Shown: positions 25,406 to 36,218, counted from the first letter of the stretch. The stretch is DNA of 64,000 bases from Saprospiraceae bacterium (GCA_022448945.1 JAKVCV010000016.1:1-64000), one strand, 5' to 3'. A program made the numbers and translations. Notes: generated by a model not told the origin, from the letters alone.

Positions 25406-26032
25406 TTATTTTCTACCAAAATCTGCGGGAATTTCTCCCCAGGCTTTGGTTTCCCATTTTAATATTTCTGTCTTAAAAGTATTTGTTTTTAACCACTTTT
25501 CAGCCCTTTCAATTAATTCAAATATTTTTTTATTAGAATTACTTCTTACAACCTTTGTTCTACATTTTTTTGCCTTTATCCAAGACATCGCAATTTTTGA
25601 ATCCGTATAGATGGGTAAATCACTTTTGTGTTTTTGTAAGAAAGCCAGTCCATGTACTAGTGCCAAAAATTCACCGACATTATTAGTGCCCTCAGATAAA
25701 GGTCCCAAATGAAATAAACGTTTGCCTGTTGAAGTATCTACTCCCTGATATTCCATCATACCAGGATTACCACTACAGGCAGCATCGACGGCTATGCTTT
25801 TCCAGATAGGTATTCCTGCAAGACTAGGGTCAGGTTTCTTTTTCTTAATTGAAGGACTAATAGCATCAAAATAACTGCCCGCAAATGCATCCTCAGCCTC
25901 TTTTAGACTAGTAAAAGATTTGTATTTTGCACCTCCATAGCCCTTTATATGGCGCTGACATTCTTCCCAGGTTTTAAAAATACCTGTTTCATTGCCTTCC
26001 CAAACTACATAGAATTTTGTTTTTTTTGCCAT
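25406..26032 (-). CDS. Ribonuclease H with N-terminal Cauli_VI domain
   Basis: 208 residues. The N-terminal part (KFYVVWEGNETGIFKTWEEC, about 6-25, then YKSFTSLKEAEDAF) is the viroplasmin/Cauli_VI domain found fused to many bacterial and eukaryotic RNases H and thought to bind RNA-DNA hybrids. The catalytic RNase H domain follows with Asp in VDAACSGNPG, Glu in NVGEFLAL, Asp in YTDSKIA and a last Asp in IPADF. It degrades RNA in RNA-DNA hybrids, for example primers and R-loops. It stands alone on the minus strand. Confidence 0.93.
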   Translation of the reverse strand: MAKKTKFYVVWEGNETGIFKTWEECQRHIKGYGGAKYKSFTSLKEAEDAFAGSYFDAISPSIKKKKPDPSLAGIPIWKSIAVDAACSGNPGMMEYQGVDTSTGKRLFHLGPLSEGTNNVGEFLALVHGLAFLQKHKSDLPIYTDSKIAMSWIKAKKCRTKVVRSNSNKKIFELIERAEKWLKTNTFKTEILKWETKAWGEIPADFGRK

Positions 26033-26244
26033 TTTGACTTACTGATTTGAAAGAAAAAGGATAATAGAGTTATATACTTTTATATAAAGTACTTAAGTTT
26101 GTTGTATAAAGTATATCATTGTTAATGGCTATCATATAATAAGACAAAAATATAAAAATAAACTTTCACACACAAGCTTAAAAGTACCAGATGGTAGAAT
26201 GTAACGTGATTTCATAAAAGAATATTTATCTCAAAATACCGGAT
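26033..26244. other. Intergenic region between pntB terminator and RNase H gene
   Basis: Together with the terminator this gap exceeds 300 bp. It has an imperfect dyad (TACTTTTATATAAAGTA, about 26081-26097) and a related TATAAAGTATAT element shortly after. A weak minus-strand box TATTTTTG is at 26145-26152. No gene is seen. Confidence 0.35.
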
Positions 26245-26281
26245 AAAAAAATACAGACTAATAGACTAGTCTGTATTTTTT
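26245..26281 (-). terminator. Intrinsic terminator of the pntAB operon
   Basis: AAAAAATACAGACTA pairs perfectly with TAGTCTGTATTTTTT around a six-base loop. It lies about 75 bp past the pntB stop in the direction of pntAB transcription and is flanked by T runs on both strands. Confidence 0.85.
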
Positions 26282-26354
26282 AGTTTATTTCAATGTTAAA
26301 TAAATTTAAGGCTAATGCATTAAAAAACACCAAAGTAAGTAATTGGTATAACAA

Positions 26355-27776
26355 TTAATTCAATTCAGAATTGATCTTATCTACACTATCCTTGGCATCA
26401 CCATATAACATATCTGTATTATCTTTAAAGAATAAAGGATTTTGGACTCCAGCATAACCAGTAGCCATTGATCTTTTCATGACAATTACTTGTTTGGCAT
26501 TCCATGCTTCAATTACAGGCATACCATAAATAGGGCTACTTTTATCATCCAATGCGCCTGGATTAACAATATCATTGGCGCCAATTACCATAACAACATC
26601 TGTTTCTGGTAAATCAGGATTTACTTCTTCCATCTCAAGGACAATATCATAAGATACATTGGCTTCCGCCAACAATACATTCATATGACCAGGTAGACGA
26701 CCAGCGACAGGATGAATAGCGAAGCTCACCTTTTTACCTTTTTTTTGTAGTCTTTGAACCATATCATAAATTGGATATTGAGCCTTAGCAACAGCCATAC
26801 CATAACCAGGTACAATAACTATAGAGCTGGCTTCATTTAATAATGCTGCTGTTTCAGAGTGCGTTGTTGCTGTAACTTCTCCTTCTACTACCCGATCACC
26901 AGAAGCAACAGGAGCGTCTCCAAAGCCACCAGATATTACAGATATAAAAGAACGATTCATAGCCTCACACATTATAATAGATAATATAGCACCGGAACTA
27001 CCAACCAAAGCCCCAGTTACAATTAATAAGTCATTACCTAGCATGAAACCCGCTGCTGCAGCTGCCCAACCAGAATAAGAGTTTAGCATAGAAACTACTA
27101 CAGGCATATCAGCTCCCCCAATAGCCATAACCATCATAAATCCAATATAAGTAGCAATGGCAGTCATAATATACAAATACAACATTCCATCCTGCATAGT
27201 TTCTGCCACACAAAAGAGGTAACCAAGTACGAAACATGCAAGTATCATCAGACCATTAATAGCATGTCTTGCCGGTAATATCAATGGTTTTGAACGAATC
27301 TTACCATCCAATTTACCCCAAGCAATAATAGAACCAATAAAAGTAATCATACCAATAAAAACACCGATGAAAACTTCTACCAAATGAATACTATGAGCTA
27401 CAGCTTCCATTTTATCGGGAGTCATGTGTTCCATATGGTCGATATAAGACCCATAGCCAACAAGCACTGCAGCAAGTCCAACAAAACTATGCAATATAGC
27501 TACTAATTGCGGCATGCCTGTCATCTCCACTTTACGAGCAACAAAGATTCCAATTACAGAAGCTATAGCAATAGCTCCACCTATATAGCTATAAGCATCC
27601 ATACCTACTCCTTCACCTAAACCTAATACAGTAAAAGCTATTGCTAAAGCCATTCCTATCATCCCATATAAAACCCCTCTTTTTGCTGACTCTTGAGAAG
27701 ACAACCCTCCTAAACTTAATATAAATAAGACACTGGCAAACAAATAAGCTGCCGTTTGTAATTCTGCTGTTATCAT
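26355..27776 (-). CDS. pntB: NAD(P) transhydrogenase subunit beta PntB
   Basis: 473 residues. The N-terminal two thirds carry about nine helices that form the proton channel, and the C-terminal domain binds NADP(H) ([16 protein letters not shown], then [11 protein letters not shown] and [10 protein letters not shown]). With PntA it makes the membrane enzyme that uses the proton gradient to drive hydride transfer from NADH to NADP+. The start overlaps the pntA stop by four bases (ATGA). Normal in length and motif content. Confidence 0.96.
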   Translation of the reverse strand: MITAELQTAAYLFASVLFILSLGGLSSQESAKRGVLYGMIGMALAIAFTVLGLGEGVGMDAYSYIGGAIAIASVIGIFVARKVEMTGMPQLVAILHSFVGLAAVLVGYGSYIDHMEHMTPDKMEAVAHSIHLVEVFIGVFIGMITFIGSIIAWGKLDGKIRSKPLILPARHAINGLMILACFVLGYLFCVAETMQDGMLYLYIMTAIATYIGFMMVMAIGGADMPVVVSMLNSYSGWAAAAAGFMLGNDLLIVTGALVGSSGAILSIIMCEAMNRSFISVISGGFGDAPVASGDRVVEGEVTATTHSETAALLNEASSIVIVPGYGMAVAKAQYPIYDMVQRLQKKGKKVSFAIHPVAGRLPGHMNVLLAEANVSYDIVLEMEEVNPDLPETDVVMVIGANDIVNPGALDDKSSPIYGMPVIEAWNAKQVIVMKRSMATGYAGVQNPLFFKDNTDMLYGDAKDSVDKINSELN

Positions 27777-29311
27777 TTTTTAAACATTTTAAGCATACGA
27801 TGCGTGACAAAAAATCCTCCTACAATATTGATACTTGCTACCAAAATAGCTATGGAAGCAAGAATAATAAGAGGCATGCTTATTTCTAAATTTTTAAAGA
27901 GTTCCAATCCTCCAATCACAATAATACCACTGATTGCATTGGTGACAGCCATAAGTGGTGTGTGTAGGGCATGTGTAACATTCCAGATCACTTGCCAGCC
28001 AATAAACACAGAGAGTACAAAAACAGTAAAATGTTGCATAAAATCAGCAGGAGCTACCTGACCCAACAATAATAAAAAAGCTCCTATAATTAATAGGCGT
28101 ACCATTGTAGATGTAGCTTTTTTCTTAGCAATTTCTTCTTCAGTCGGTCCTTCATCTACAACTTCAACAACTTCTTCTTTCTTTTTTTGTGGGCTAACAG
28201 GTAATGGCTTCGGAGGCCAATTGATTGATCCATTATAAGTAACCATTGCTCTTGAAACTACATCATCATCCATATCAATAGCAAAGTTTTCAGCTTTACC
28301 CATGTCATCTAACAAATGGCAAAGATTATTACCATAAAGTTGACTAGCTTGAGAAGGTAATTGACTTAACTTACCAACAATTATAACTCCATTTTCTGTT
28401 GTAATGATTTCGCCATCCTTGGTTAACTCACAGTTGCCACCAGTAGATGCTGCTAAATCAACAATTACAGAGCCAGGTTTCATTTCATCAACAGCTTCCT
28501 TTAAAACAAGTAAAGGTGCTTTTCTTCCAGGAATTTGAGCAGTTGTGATAATAATGTCAATTTCTTTCGCTTGTTCTTTGAATAAAGCCATTTCAGCCTC
28601 TATAAATGCAGGACTCATTACTTTAGAATACCCTGAATCAGTTGAACCATCTTCTTCTATATCAACAGATAAAAATTGAGCACCCATACTTTGTATTTGT
28701 TCTTCTACTTCCATACGAGTATCAAAAGCACGAACTATAGCACCTAAAGATCTAGCAGTTCCAATTGCTGCTAGGCCCGCAACACCAGCACCTATAACCA
28801 ATACTTTAGCCGGGTCAACCTTTCCGGCTGCAGTAATTTGACCATTAAGAAAACGACCAAAATAATTGGCACTTTCAATAACTGACCTATATCCAGCAAT
28901 ATTAGCCATAGATGAAAGTACATCCATTTTTTGAGCCCTTGATATTCTAGGAATAGCATCCATTGCAATTGCATTAATTCCTCTACTGGATAATTTTTCC
29001 AATAACTCTGGATTTTGAGCAGGCCACAAGTAACTAAGTATCACCTGATCCTTATGCATCATTTCAATTTCTTCACTACTTGGTGCCAATACTTTGAGTA
29101 TAATATCACCAGTTGAATAAATTTCTTTTGCGGTATCTAAAACTGTAGCCCCAGAGTTTGTAAAATCAGCATTTGAAAAATTAGCTTTAATTCCAGCATC
29201 ATTTTGTACAAATACTTCAAAACCCTGTTTAATTAGCCTAATAACAGTTTTAGGTGTTGCTGCAACACGCAATTCATCCGTGTTGATTTCAGCAGGTATA
29301 CATACTTTCAT
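27773..29311 (-). CDS. pntA: NAD(P) transhydrogenase subunit alpha PntA
   Basis: 512 residues. The soluble NAD(H)-binding part resembles alanine dehydrogenase and has the nucleotide loop [11 protein letters not shown] near residue 175. A charged linker of about 30 residues joins it to three or four C-terminal membrane helices (about 395-510). Both parts are in one polypeptide, as in the E. coli type, unlike bacteria with split PntAA/PntAB. It is first in the pntAB operon and overlaps pntB by four bases. No paired promoter boxes were found upstream. Confidence 0.96.
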   Translation of the reverse strand: MKVCIPAEINTDELRVAATPKTVIRLIKQGFEVFVQNDAGIKANFSNADFTNSGATVLDTAKEIYSTGDIILKVLAPSSEEIEMMHKDQVILSYLWPAQNPELLEKLSSRGINAIAMDAIPRISRAQKMDVLSSMANIAGYRSVIESANYFGRFLNGQITAAGKVDPAKVLVIGAGVAGLAAIGTARSLGAIVRAFDTRMEVEEQIQSMGAQFLSVDIEEDGSTDSGYSKVMSPAFIEAEMALFKEQAKEIDIIITTAQIPGRKAPLLVLKEAVDEMKPGSVIVDLAASTGGNCELTKDGEIITTENGVIIVGKLSQLPSQASQLYGNNLCHLLDDMGKAENFAIDMDDDVVSRAMVTYNGSINWPPKPLPVSPQKKKEEVVEVVDEGPTEEEIAKKKATSTMVRLLIIGAFLLLLGQVAPADFMQHFTVFVLSVFIGWQVIWNVTHALHTPLMAVTNAISGIIVIGGLELFKNLEISMPLIILASIAILVASINIVGGFFVTHRMLKMFKK

Positions 29312-29719
29312 AAATTAATACTTTATATGATTAATATTTTAAAAAATAGTAAGGCTTTATATATAAATTCTATAGGGGGGAAATATGTTTTATCGTAATA
29401 TTCTTTTAGTAACAAAAAAACATTGGTAATGTATTTTAAACATAAAAACTTTAATAAATGCTTTGATCTTTCTTTTTATTTAATTTATCTCTAGACAATT
29501 ACAGTTTTAAAATTTTGATTTTATGGTAGAAATAAAAAATTAAAATACACCTATTTTATTGAAAATAAACTAAATATAATTTAGCGTTTATTATATTTAT
29601 AAGAAATGCTAATTCAGACAACCCTAATGTAGTAAAAATCGAAAAATATTTAATGAAATTTGCTATAAATTAAATAATTATAAGAATTTGCTCAGTTTCA
29701 ATTTTGAGTACCTAATTGA
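29312..29719. other. Intergenic AT-rich region upstream of pntA
   Basis: About 410 bp without coding signal. It should include the pntA promoter, but no TAnnTTTG box on the minus strand could be paired with a TTG. It may also contain the eroded 5' part of the ilvA relic that follows, though no similarity was recognisable here. Confidence 0.4.
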
Positions 29720-29959
29720 ATTAATATATTTAAAACACTAACACTTATCATTATCAATTTCCCACAACGTGCAGGAGCACTTAGGTCTTTTGTTGTTGAT
29801 GTTCTTGGTGAAAAAGACGATATTGTGTATTTTCAGTACATCAAGATAAACAACTGTTCTAAAGGACCTGCAATGGTAGGTATAGAATTACAAAATGCAA
29901 GTGATTTGGAACCGCTGATCAACCGAATCAAAGCAAAACATTTTTTGATCAACACCTAA
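29720..29959 (+). pseudogene. C-terminal remnant of threonine dehydratase (IlvA ACT-like domain)
   Basis: The frame from 29720 (after a TGA at 29717-29719) to the TAA at 29957-29959 is open. It encodes INFPQRAGALRSFVVDVLG, then DDIVYFQYIKINN, then GPAMVGIELQNASDLEPL. This matches the end of the regulatory ACT-like domain of the IlvA type threonine deaminase found in Bacteroidota. The catalytic PLP domain is missing, and no ATG or GTG lies before the domain in frame (only internal ones), so it is most likely a decayed gene tail. It is intact for about 75 codons, so either the loss is recent or the remnant is used. It ends 45 bp before the STM3941-like gene. Confidence 0.7.
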
Positions 29960-30004
29960 ATCATCATCCTGATTTATTTCATTTTCTGGTATAATATAAA
30001 CTAT

Positions 30005-30550
30005 ATGTCAAAAACAATCCAATTCAAAAAATGGCGTCTTCTTATGTTTATTGTAGGCTTTACTTTTTGGATCTTTGTTGGAACCTGCTGCTTTTTTATC
30101 GGATTATCTGATCAGGAATTAGGCTTATCTATTGCTGGCTTTGTTATACTTCTTGGTATGATAAATCCGACTAAGCATACTTACAAAGGGATTATTAATA
30201 TATTTCCTGCTTTAGTTCTTGATGAAAACGGAATAACAGATAATACTTATTTCTTTTCTGTTGGCGAGATAAAATGGGAAGATATTAAAGAAATAAAAAC
30301 AGTTCGCATTTTGTTTTTATTTAAATTTATCAAAATCATCCTCAACAATCCTAAGTTCTATATTAAAAGAGAAAAAAATTTAAGAAAACGCTTCTACTTA
30401 TCAATAAATAAACTAGTCTATAAAACACCAGTTATACTAGATCACCGTTTAATGGATACAACTTATGATGAATTGGTTAGGATATTCGATGAAGTAAATC
30501 TGGAGGACCCAACAAATTTTACTGATCTATCTAAACATTTAATTAATTGA
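30005..30550 (+). CDS. STM3941-like membrane protein
   Basis: 181 residues. Two hydrophobic helices near the N-terminus (about 12-33 and 39-51) are followed by a soluble beta-rich domain with ALVLDENGITDNTYFFSVG and IKWEDIKEIKTV, the pattern seen in STM3941-family proteins of enteric and Bacteroidota genomes, whose soluble part resembles a PH-like fold. The function is unknown. It stands alone after the ilvA relic. Confidence 0.7.
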   Translation: MSKTIQFKKWRLLMFIVGFTFWIFVGTCCFFIGLSDQELGLSIAGFVILLGMINPTKHTYKGIINIFPALVLDENGITDNTYFFSVGEIKWEDIKEIKTVRILFLFKFIKIILNNPKFYIKREKNLRKRFYLSINKLVYKTPVILDHRLMDTTYDELVRIFDEVNLEDPTNFTDLSKHLIN

Positions 30551-30734
30551 TCTAAAATTGTATATCTATTAAAATTCAATGTATTCTTGGTATAAATTTA
30601 TCAAACTAAACGATATTCGTCATTAAGTATATCAATTTAATTAAATACAATACTGTCTATTTTTATCCAATCAGGATAGGTGTTTTTCATTTTTTTAGTA
30701 ATTTAGAAGTAACGATTCAATAATACCTAATTAT

Positions 30735-31670
30735 ATGTCAAAAAACAAAAACCGAAGACGTCCTATAAATGTTTTAATGATAGATGATGACGAAGGACTA
30801 TCGGCTTCTATAAAGAACAGAGCAAGACGCTTTAATGTCATAATAACTACAGCTACTAATTTCAAAGATGGTTTCCGTGAACTTGAAAACAACCAAAAAT
30901 ATCAGGCTGTTATTCTAGATGGGAAAGCCCCTATGAATAGTGAACAAGTTCAGGGAACTGAAGCTGAAAACTTTGTTCATGAATCGATTATTAAACTTAA
31001 AGAGCTAGAACTCTTACATGAACGCACCTTGCCATTCTGTGTTCATACTGCATGGTATATTCAATTGGAACCAAGCTTACGTAACCGAGCAAAAATTTTT
31101 GACAAGAAAAAAACATCGGTAAATGATTCGTTAATGGAAGAGATGTTTGAATATCTACACCAACAGATTGGCTTACTTGAAACTACAAAAATCAAGCTAC
31201 AACATCCTGAGGTGTTTGAATTTTCAGAGACTTACCTGGATGACGAAGACAATGCTTTTCTTGTCAGCATTCTATCGCCAAAATTGTCTTCTAAGCGAGA
31301 AGATTTAATGCATCGTTTGGGTTTTATCAGAAGACTCGAAGAATCTATTCTGAATGTGTATTGTAAGGAATGTCTAAAAATTGATCCTATAATGTTTGGA
31401 CAGGGTAAGGATACACCTAGTCGAGGAAAAGACCTCATTGATCACATCAAAAATAAGAAACTAGCTCCTTTGCATATATCTTTTATGACTTATGTGATTT
31501 ATAGCACACAAAGTATAGCTATAAATCACAAAGCTCCTGAATCAAGTGAATATTATAATTATCCTATAACGGTATATACCGTTCAGACCTTTATAAATGC
31601 ATTACTTGATATTATTATATGGGTAAAAGACAGTATTGAAAATGGCGTTCAAGAGCGAACTGATAATTAA
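30735..31670 (+). CDS. Atypical response regulator with novel C-terminal domain
   Basis: 311 residues. The N-terminal third is a receiver-like domain: acidic triad DDD at 17-19, phosphoacceptor Asp62 in VILDGKA, a Thr in CVHTAW, and a Lys in FDKKK. An insertion after Asp62 makes it longer than standard receivers. The C-terminal ~180 residues have no helix-turn-helix or enzyme motif that I recognise and may be an all-helical output or binding domain. No ordinary sensor kinase gene adjoins it. The only histidine kinase domain in the window is in the methylase fusion at 10838-13522, which makes that a candidate partner; this is inference. Confidence 0.7.
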   Translation: MSKNKNRRRPINVLMIDDDEGLSASIKNRARRFNVIITTATNFKDGFRELENNQKYQAVILDGKAPMNSEQVQGTEAENFVHESIIKLKELELLHERTLPFCVHTAWYIQLEPSLRNRAKIFDKKKTSVNDSLMEEMFEYLHQQIGLLETTKIKLQHPEVFEFSETYLDDEDNAFLVSILSPKLSSKREDLMHRLGFIRRLEESILNVYCKECLKIDPIMFGQGKDTPSRGKDLIDHIKNKKLAPLHISFMTYVIYSTQSIAINHKAPESSEYYNYPITVYTVQTFINALLDIIIWVKDSIENGVQERTDN

Positions 31671-31682
31671 ATATCTATATTA

Positions 31683-33146
31683 TTAAAAAATTAATTCATC
31701 TATAACCTCTTGCAACCAAACCCTACTTGCAACAGGTGTCGCAGTTTCAAATAGTTTTTTTAATTTTTCAGTTTCTGAAGTTAATTTTTCTTTTTTGAGA
31801 AAATCCCAATCTTCTTTTAATCTGTAAGATTTTCTTGTAAGGTTTATAAAATTCATATACGGAACCCGATCCAACTCCGTTAATTGTTTATTTCTTTTAA
31901 GATATATTTTAAATGCATCAGCAAGCGCATAAAGTGCATCAGCTTCATCAAGTTCATAATATATTCTCATTTGAATTAATTTAGCACCGGCATGATATGT
32001 CCAATTCGTGAAAGATACATCATTTAATGCCTGCAATGCACCCTTATAATCCTTTTTTGAGTATAATAGAAATGACATTAAGTAAGAATAAGCACTTTGT
32101 CTTACCCTAGGAATTAATGCTTCTTTATATGTTTCTATAAATTCTTGTGCCCAGTCAAAATCACCTAGGTTGATTGCAGAAGTACCAATATTTTTATAAT
32201 CGCCATCTAATAAATAGCCATCTATAAAATTAATTTTATGTTTTACAAGAAACTTGGAAATATCAAGCATCTCAATCAAGTATGTTTCATCTGCTGTATT
32301 TTTTTTATATTTTCTAATACAGTGATTTTCAAGATAATCATAAATGTTTTTCAGCTCGAGTTTTGAAAAAACGTCCATATACTGCACTAACCAATCTTTA
32401 ACTCTATAATATTCATCATCATTTTCTTCACCATGAAGAAGCATTTTTAATATTGAAGCATAAATTTTTATCGTTGGTTCTTGAGAATAGCTACTATCTG
32501 GCTGGTCTAAATAAACAAATAACTCATCAACTAATCTATATTGATAATCACTACCAATAATGCGGTTGCGACTTACCATATCGCAAGCAATTTTAAGTTT
32601 TTTAGTTATAAAAAACAAATCCAAATAATCGTTTTTCAATTGTAAGTTTTCATTGTAAGTACGCCCTCCTTGAGTTAAGAAATTAATATCAATTTCTTTA
32701 TGATAAGCATATTTTTCCCAATACAATTCTTCTACATCTGTATATAAACCATTATTATTTTTAGTGATTTTTCGAATTATTGCATCATAATCTTTGAATT
32801 GTTTCCTCTTTCTAAGTTCTTCTAATACTTTGATTAAATGAAAATTATTATTGTTGTCACCACAATCTATTACCAAAAAATCATGTAAGAGCGTCAATAG
32901 TTTCGAAGAAATTCCATGTAGTGCATTTGCATCAAATGTTTTATTCGGGAAAAGATTTTTATATACGCGCTGTTTATCTAACTTATTTTTTCTTTTGGGA
33001 TTAGAAAAATATTTAGAAAGGTAAATGCATAATTTCTTTACCTCTTCATGTTTATTATAAAAAGGAGAATGTACAAAATCAATGAATCTGGCAAACTCTC
33101 TAGAATTTAAGTGTTCTAAAAGAGTTATTAATTTAGTTTTATGCAT
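31683..33146 (-). CDS. Helical-repeat protein of unknown function
   Basis: 487 residues without signal peptide or membrane segment. It is almost wholly helical; aromatic-rich pairs of helices (for example AFKIYLKRNKQL, ALQALNDVSFTNW, YSYLMSFLLY) suggest TPR-like or similar solenoid repeats. The N-terminus (LITLLEHLNSREFARFIDFV followed by SPFYNKHEEV) is of a type I associate with unnamed cytoplasmic proteins of Saprospiria-like Bacteroidota, but I cannot name a family. It converges with the response-regulator gene with 12 bp between their ends. Confidence 0.65.
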   Translation of the reverse strand: MHKTKLITLLEHLNSREFARFIDFVHSPFYNKHEEVKKLCIYLSKYFSNPKRKNKLDKQRVYKNLFPNKTFDANALHGISSKLLTLLHDFLVIDCGDNNNNFHLIKVLEELRKRKQFKDYDAIIRKITKNNNGLYTDVEELYWEKYAYHKEIDINFLTQGGRTYNENLQLKNDYLDLFFITKKLKIACDMVSRNRIIGSDYQYRLVDELFVYLDQPDSSYSQEPTIKIYASILKMLLHGEENDDEYYRVKDWLVQYMDVFSKLELKNIYDYLENHCIRKYKKNTADETYLIEMLDISKFLVKHKINFIDGYLLDGDYKNIGTSAINLGDFDWAQEFIETYKEALIPRVRQSAYSYLMSFLLYSKKDYKGALQALNDVSFTNWTYHAGAKLIQMRIYYELDEADALYALADAFKIYLKRNKQLTELDRVPYMNFINLTRKSYRLKEDWDFLKKEKLTSETEKLKKLFETATPVASRVWLQEVIDELIF

Positions 33147-33229
33147 TTTGTATTGATATCAATTAACTAACTGATTAGATTTGCCAACTCTCAAGATACA
33201 AAACAATAATAATCCCTACAGTAAAATGG

Positions 33230-33901
33230 CTATATCAATTGTATTTTAAATATTATATACAATTCACCCCATACTAATTCTTGATGCACAGATTCCCAAT
33301 AAAAAATCTTTGTATTAGAAATGTTCTGAATCTTTTGAATGTTACAATCATCTGATAGAAGCATATATACTTCAGTCCTATGAGTAATATATTTTTGAAT
33401 TTGTTCAAATAAATTATAAAAATATTCAAAATTATCACCACAATAAAATGCTTTATCTCTATCTGTACGTGGCGCTCCCTTAAAATAAGGAGGGTTTAAT
33501 AAAATGTAATCGAAAATTTGTAGTGGGATTTTTTGAAATAAATCAGATTGGATGATTTCAAAAGACAAATTATTTACAGCCCTACTTTCACGCATCGAAC
33601 TAATAGCAGCTGGATTAATATCTGTGGATGTAACTTCAGCTCCATTTTTTGAAGATATTGCAGAAATCATACCTGAACCTGCACCAAGCTCAAGAATTTT
33701 TTTACCCTGTATGTTTAATTGAAAAGTATATCTCAACAAGATTTTTGTTGTAAAAAAAAGAGCAGGGTGAAATACAGTAGGTTCAACCTTTATTTTAATT
33801 GATTTAAAAGAATACCATCTTTTTTTAGAAAAATAGAATTTATATATCTTCCAATATATAGGTTGTTTGGTAGATTTATTTTTATTAGAGAGGTCAAACA
33901 T
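33230..33901 (-). CDS. Class I SAM methyltransferase, PrmC/HemK-like
   Basis: 223 residues. The SAM-binding motif ILELGAGSGMIS is followed by the acidic loop TSTDINP and the catalytic-type motif LLNPPYFKGAP, the combination seen in N5-glutamine and related N-methyltransferases of the PrmC/HemK group. It lacks the N-terminal helical domain of true PrmC, so the target may differ (protein, RNA or small molecule). The gene stands alone between two minus-strand genes. Confidence 0.8.
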   Translation of the reverse strand: MFDLSNKNKSTKQPIYWKIYKFYFSKKRWYSFKSIKIKVEPTVFHPALFFTTKILLRYTFQLNIQGKKILELGAGSGMISAISSKNGAEVTSTDINPAAISSMRESRAVNNLSFEIIQSDLFQKIPLQIFDYILLNPPYFKGAPRTDRDKAFYCGDNFEYFYNLFEQIQKYITHRTEVYMLLSDDCNIQKIQNISNTKIFYWESVHQELVWGELYIIFKIQLI

Positions 33902-33946
33902 TTGAAAGAATATAAAACAAACGACAATTGAATGAATATTATAATA

Positions 33947-35869
33947 TTATTTTGCCCATACATTATTGTCTCTATCTACATCAGCAAGCCTTAAAGAAGG
34001 GTCAATTTCTATTTTATCTATCCATTTCAAAGGTATATTAATATTAAGTTCATAGACTTTATGTGTCCATTTCCAATCAGGCATCACAATCTGTAATCCG
34101 TACTTCAATTCATCCTTCTTATTTCCTCGCATTATTTCAAGTGGAATATTATAGGTAATAATCTTTGTAGATTTTCCTTGGGTATAAGTTACAACAATGT
34201 CCAATGGCATGGGCATCCCTGCTTTCTTCTCAATATAAATACGAGTTCCATTTTTTTCAACTTTTCCTCCTTGAATATAATAATTTTCATCTTTTGCTGT
34301 AACTACTATTGAATCTTTACTAGCTTTATTTCCGGAAACAACATCGGCAATTGAATAATCAATCTTATGAGTAGTATTAACCCAATATTCTTTGTACCAA
34401 TCTAATTCCAAACCTGATTCTTTTTCCATAACGCGTATAAAATCATTAGGATTAGGATGTTTATAACACCATTCATTATAATATCGCAACATACCTTTAT
34501 CAAAAACATTTTCACCAACAATATAATTTAGCTGACCAAGAAATACAGCACCCTTAGAATAGGCTGCTTGTCCGTATGCGAAGTTTGTTTTAAAATGATC
34601 AGCATGTGTTGTCATAGGTTCCTCTACTCCACTATTTGCCAAATAATAATAACCTCTATATGAACCATTATGAGGAAATGAAGAATTTTTATCATAAAGA
34701 TAATCAGAAACAACATTTGAGGTATAAGAAGTAAAACCTTCGTCCATCCAGGCATATAAACTTTCATTTGATCCCATAAGCATTTGATACCAGGTATGCA
34801 TTACCTCATGTATAATAACACCAAGCAATGACTTAAAAACACGTTTCCCTGTTATCAATGTTGCCATGGGATATTCCATTCCCCCATCACCTGCTTGAAT
34901 AATTGAATACTGCGGATAGGGATATTTCCCATAACGATTTTGGATAAACTTAAAAGCATCAACTGTCTTATTTTGTACTCTTTTCCAAACATCCTTATAT
35001 TCCTCATTCTCCTGATATAAAAAATGCAATATTATTCCATCTCCAACTTCTTTTATATCATGGATATAATCAGGATCTGCAGCCCATACAAAATCGTGTA
35101 CGTTTTCAGCTTTAAAGTGCCAAGTAAGGTTTTGGTTTTCATTATAATTCACCTCCATACCTTTAGGTTCATATCCATGCCCAATTTCCTCAGGGTTTTG
35201 CAAAACTCCAGTACCTCCAAGTATATAATTTTTATCAATAGTAATTTTTACTTCAAAATCACCCCATACGCCATGAAATTCACGTCCTACATAAGGGTTA
35301 GAATGCCATCCCTGATAATCATACTCACACATTTTTGGATACCATTGAGACATTGAAAATTCAATTCCTTCTGCATTATTCCATCCTGAACGTCTTGTTT
35401 GTTGAGGCACCTGACTATGAAATTGCATGTCAAAAACTGACGTATCACCAGCCTTGATAGGACTATTAAGTGAAACCTCTAAAATTGTCCCAACAACTTC
35501 AAATTTTACATCTTCACCATTTTGTTTTAAAGAAATTATTTTGTGATAACCAATTTCTTCATCTTCTAAATGAAAAATTTTTGAACCAACCCTTGGATCA
35601 GCATCCTGAATTGTTCTAGAACGGACATCCATCATACTATTTGGTTGAAAAGCATTAAAATATAAATGATAGAAAACCTTAGTAAGTTCTTCATTCGAAT
35701 TATTGTAATACACTAAACGTTGCGTTCCTTTCAACTGATGCTTTTTTACATCAACCAGAATATCCATATCATATTCAACTTTTTGTTGCCATCGTTGTTG
35801 TTGGCTCCAAGTAATTGATATATTAAACAATAAAAAAAATACAATTAACCAAATTGATTTATGTGTCAT
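33947..35869 (-). CDS. M1-family zinc aminopeptidase, exported
   Basis: 640 residues with a signal peptide (about 1-22). The M1 catalytic set is complete: substrate-binding GGMEYP (equivalent of GAMEN), zinc motif HEVMH at 354-358, and the third zinc ligand Glu377, 19 residues after His358. It probably trims N-terminal residues from peptides in the periplasm or outside the cell. There is no C-terminal sorting domain. A possible minus-strand -7 box TAACTTTG lies at 36041-36048, far upstream. Confidence 0.92.
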   Translation of the reverse strand: MTHKSIWLIVFFLLFNISITWSQQQRWQQKVEYDMDILVDVKKHQLKGTQRLVYYNNSNEELTKVFYHLYFNAFQPNSMMDVRSRTIQDADPRVGSKIFHLEDEEIGYHKIISLKQNGEDVKFEVVGTILEVSLNSPIKAGDTSVFDMQFHSQVPQQTRRSGWNNAEGIEFSMSQWYPKMCEYDYQGWHSNPYVGREFHGVWGDFEVKITIDKNYILGGTGVLQNPEEIGHGYEPKGMEVNYNENQNLTWHFKAENVHDFVWAADPDYIHDIKEVGDGIILHFLYQENEEYKDVWKRVQNKTVDAFKFIQNRYGKYPYPQYSIIQAGDGGMEYPMATLITGKRVFKSLLGVIIHEVMHTWYQMLMGSNESLYAWMDEGFTSYTSNVVSDYLYDKNSSFPHNGSYRGYYYLANSGVEEPMTTHADHFKTNFAYGQAAYSKGAVFLGQLNYIVGENVFDKGMLRYYNEWCYKHPNPNDFIRVMEKESGLELDWYKEYWVNTTHKIDYSIADVVSGNKASKDSIVVTAKDENYYIQGGKVEKNGTRIYIEKKAGMPMPLDIVVTYTQGKSTKIITYNIPLEIMRGNKKDELKYGLQIVMPDWKWTHKVYELNINIPLKWIDKIEIDPSLRLADVDRDNNVWAK

Positions 35870-36218
35870 TATGATAAATTTTAATTTTATTAAGTTGTCA
35901 CTAAAAATTATATCTGAAAAAAACCAGAAGTGAAAAATGGTAATTCTAATTAAGATTTCGTGACTTTTTTATTAGCTTATAAACCTAAATGCTAACTTAG
36001 TGGAATAATACTATCACACCAATTATGCATCAAAAATACACAAAGTTATTTAAACGCGAAATTTTGTTTCTGAGGATAATAAATTTTCTTTTTATCGAAT
36101 CTGTCTTTTATTTTTACTAGAATAAGATGAACACAAAGTGATTATCTGTTCAATAACATTTCTTAATTTATTAAAATTATATTCCTACAGAATTGCACTA
36201 TTATTAAGATATATTATT
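35870..36218. other. Divergent intergenic region, M1 peptidase / YceI-like gene
   Basis: About 350 bp, AT-rich. It holds minus-strand boxes TAACTTTG (36041-36048) and TATTTTTG (around 36031-36038) that could serve the peptidase gene, neither with a paired TTG. No ORF or hairpin of note. Confidence 0.35.
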
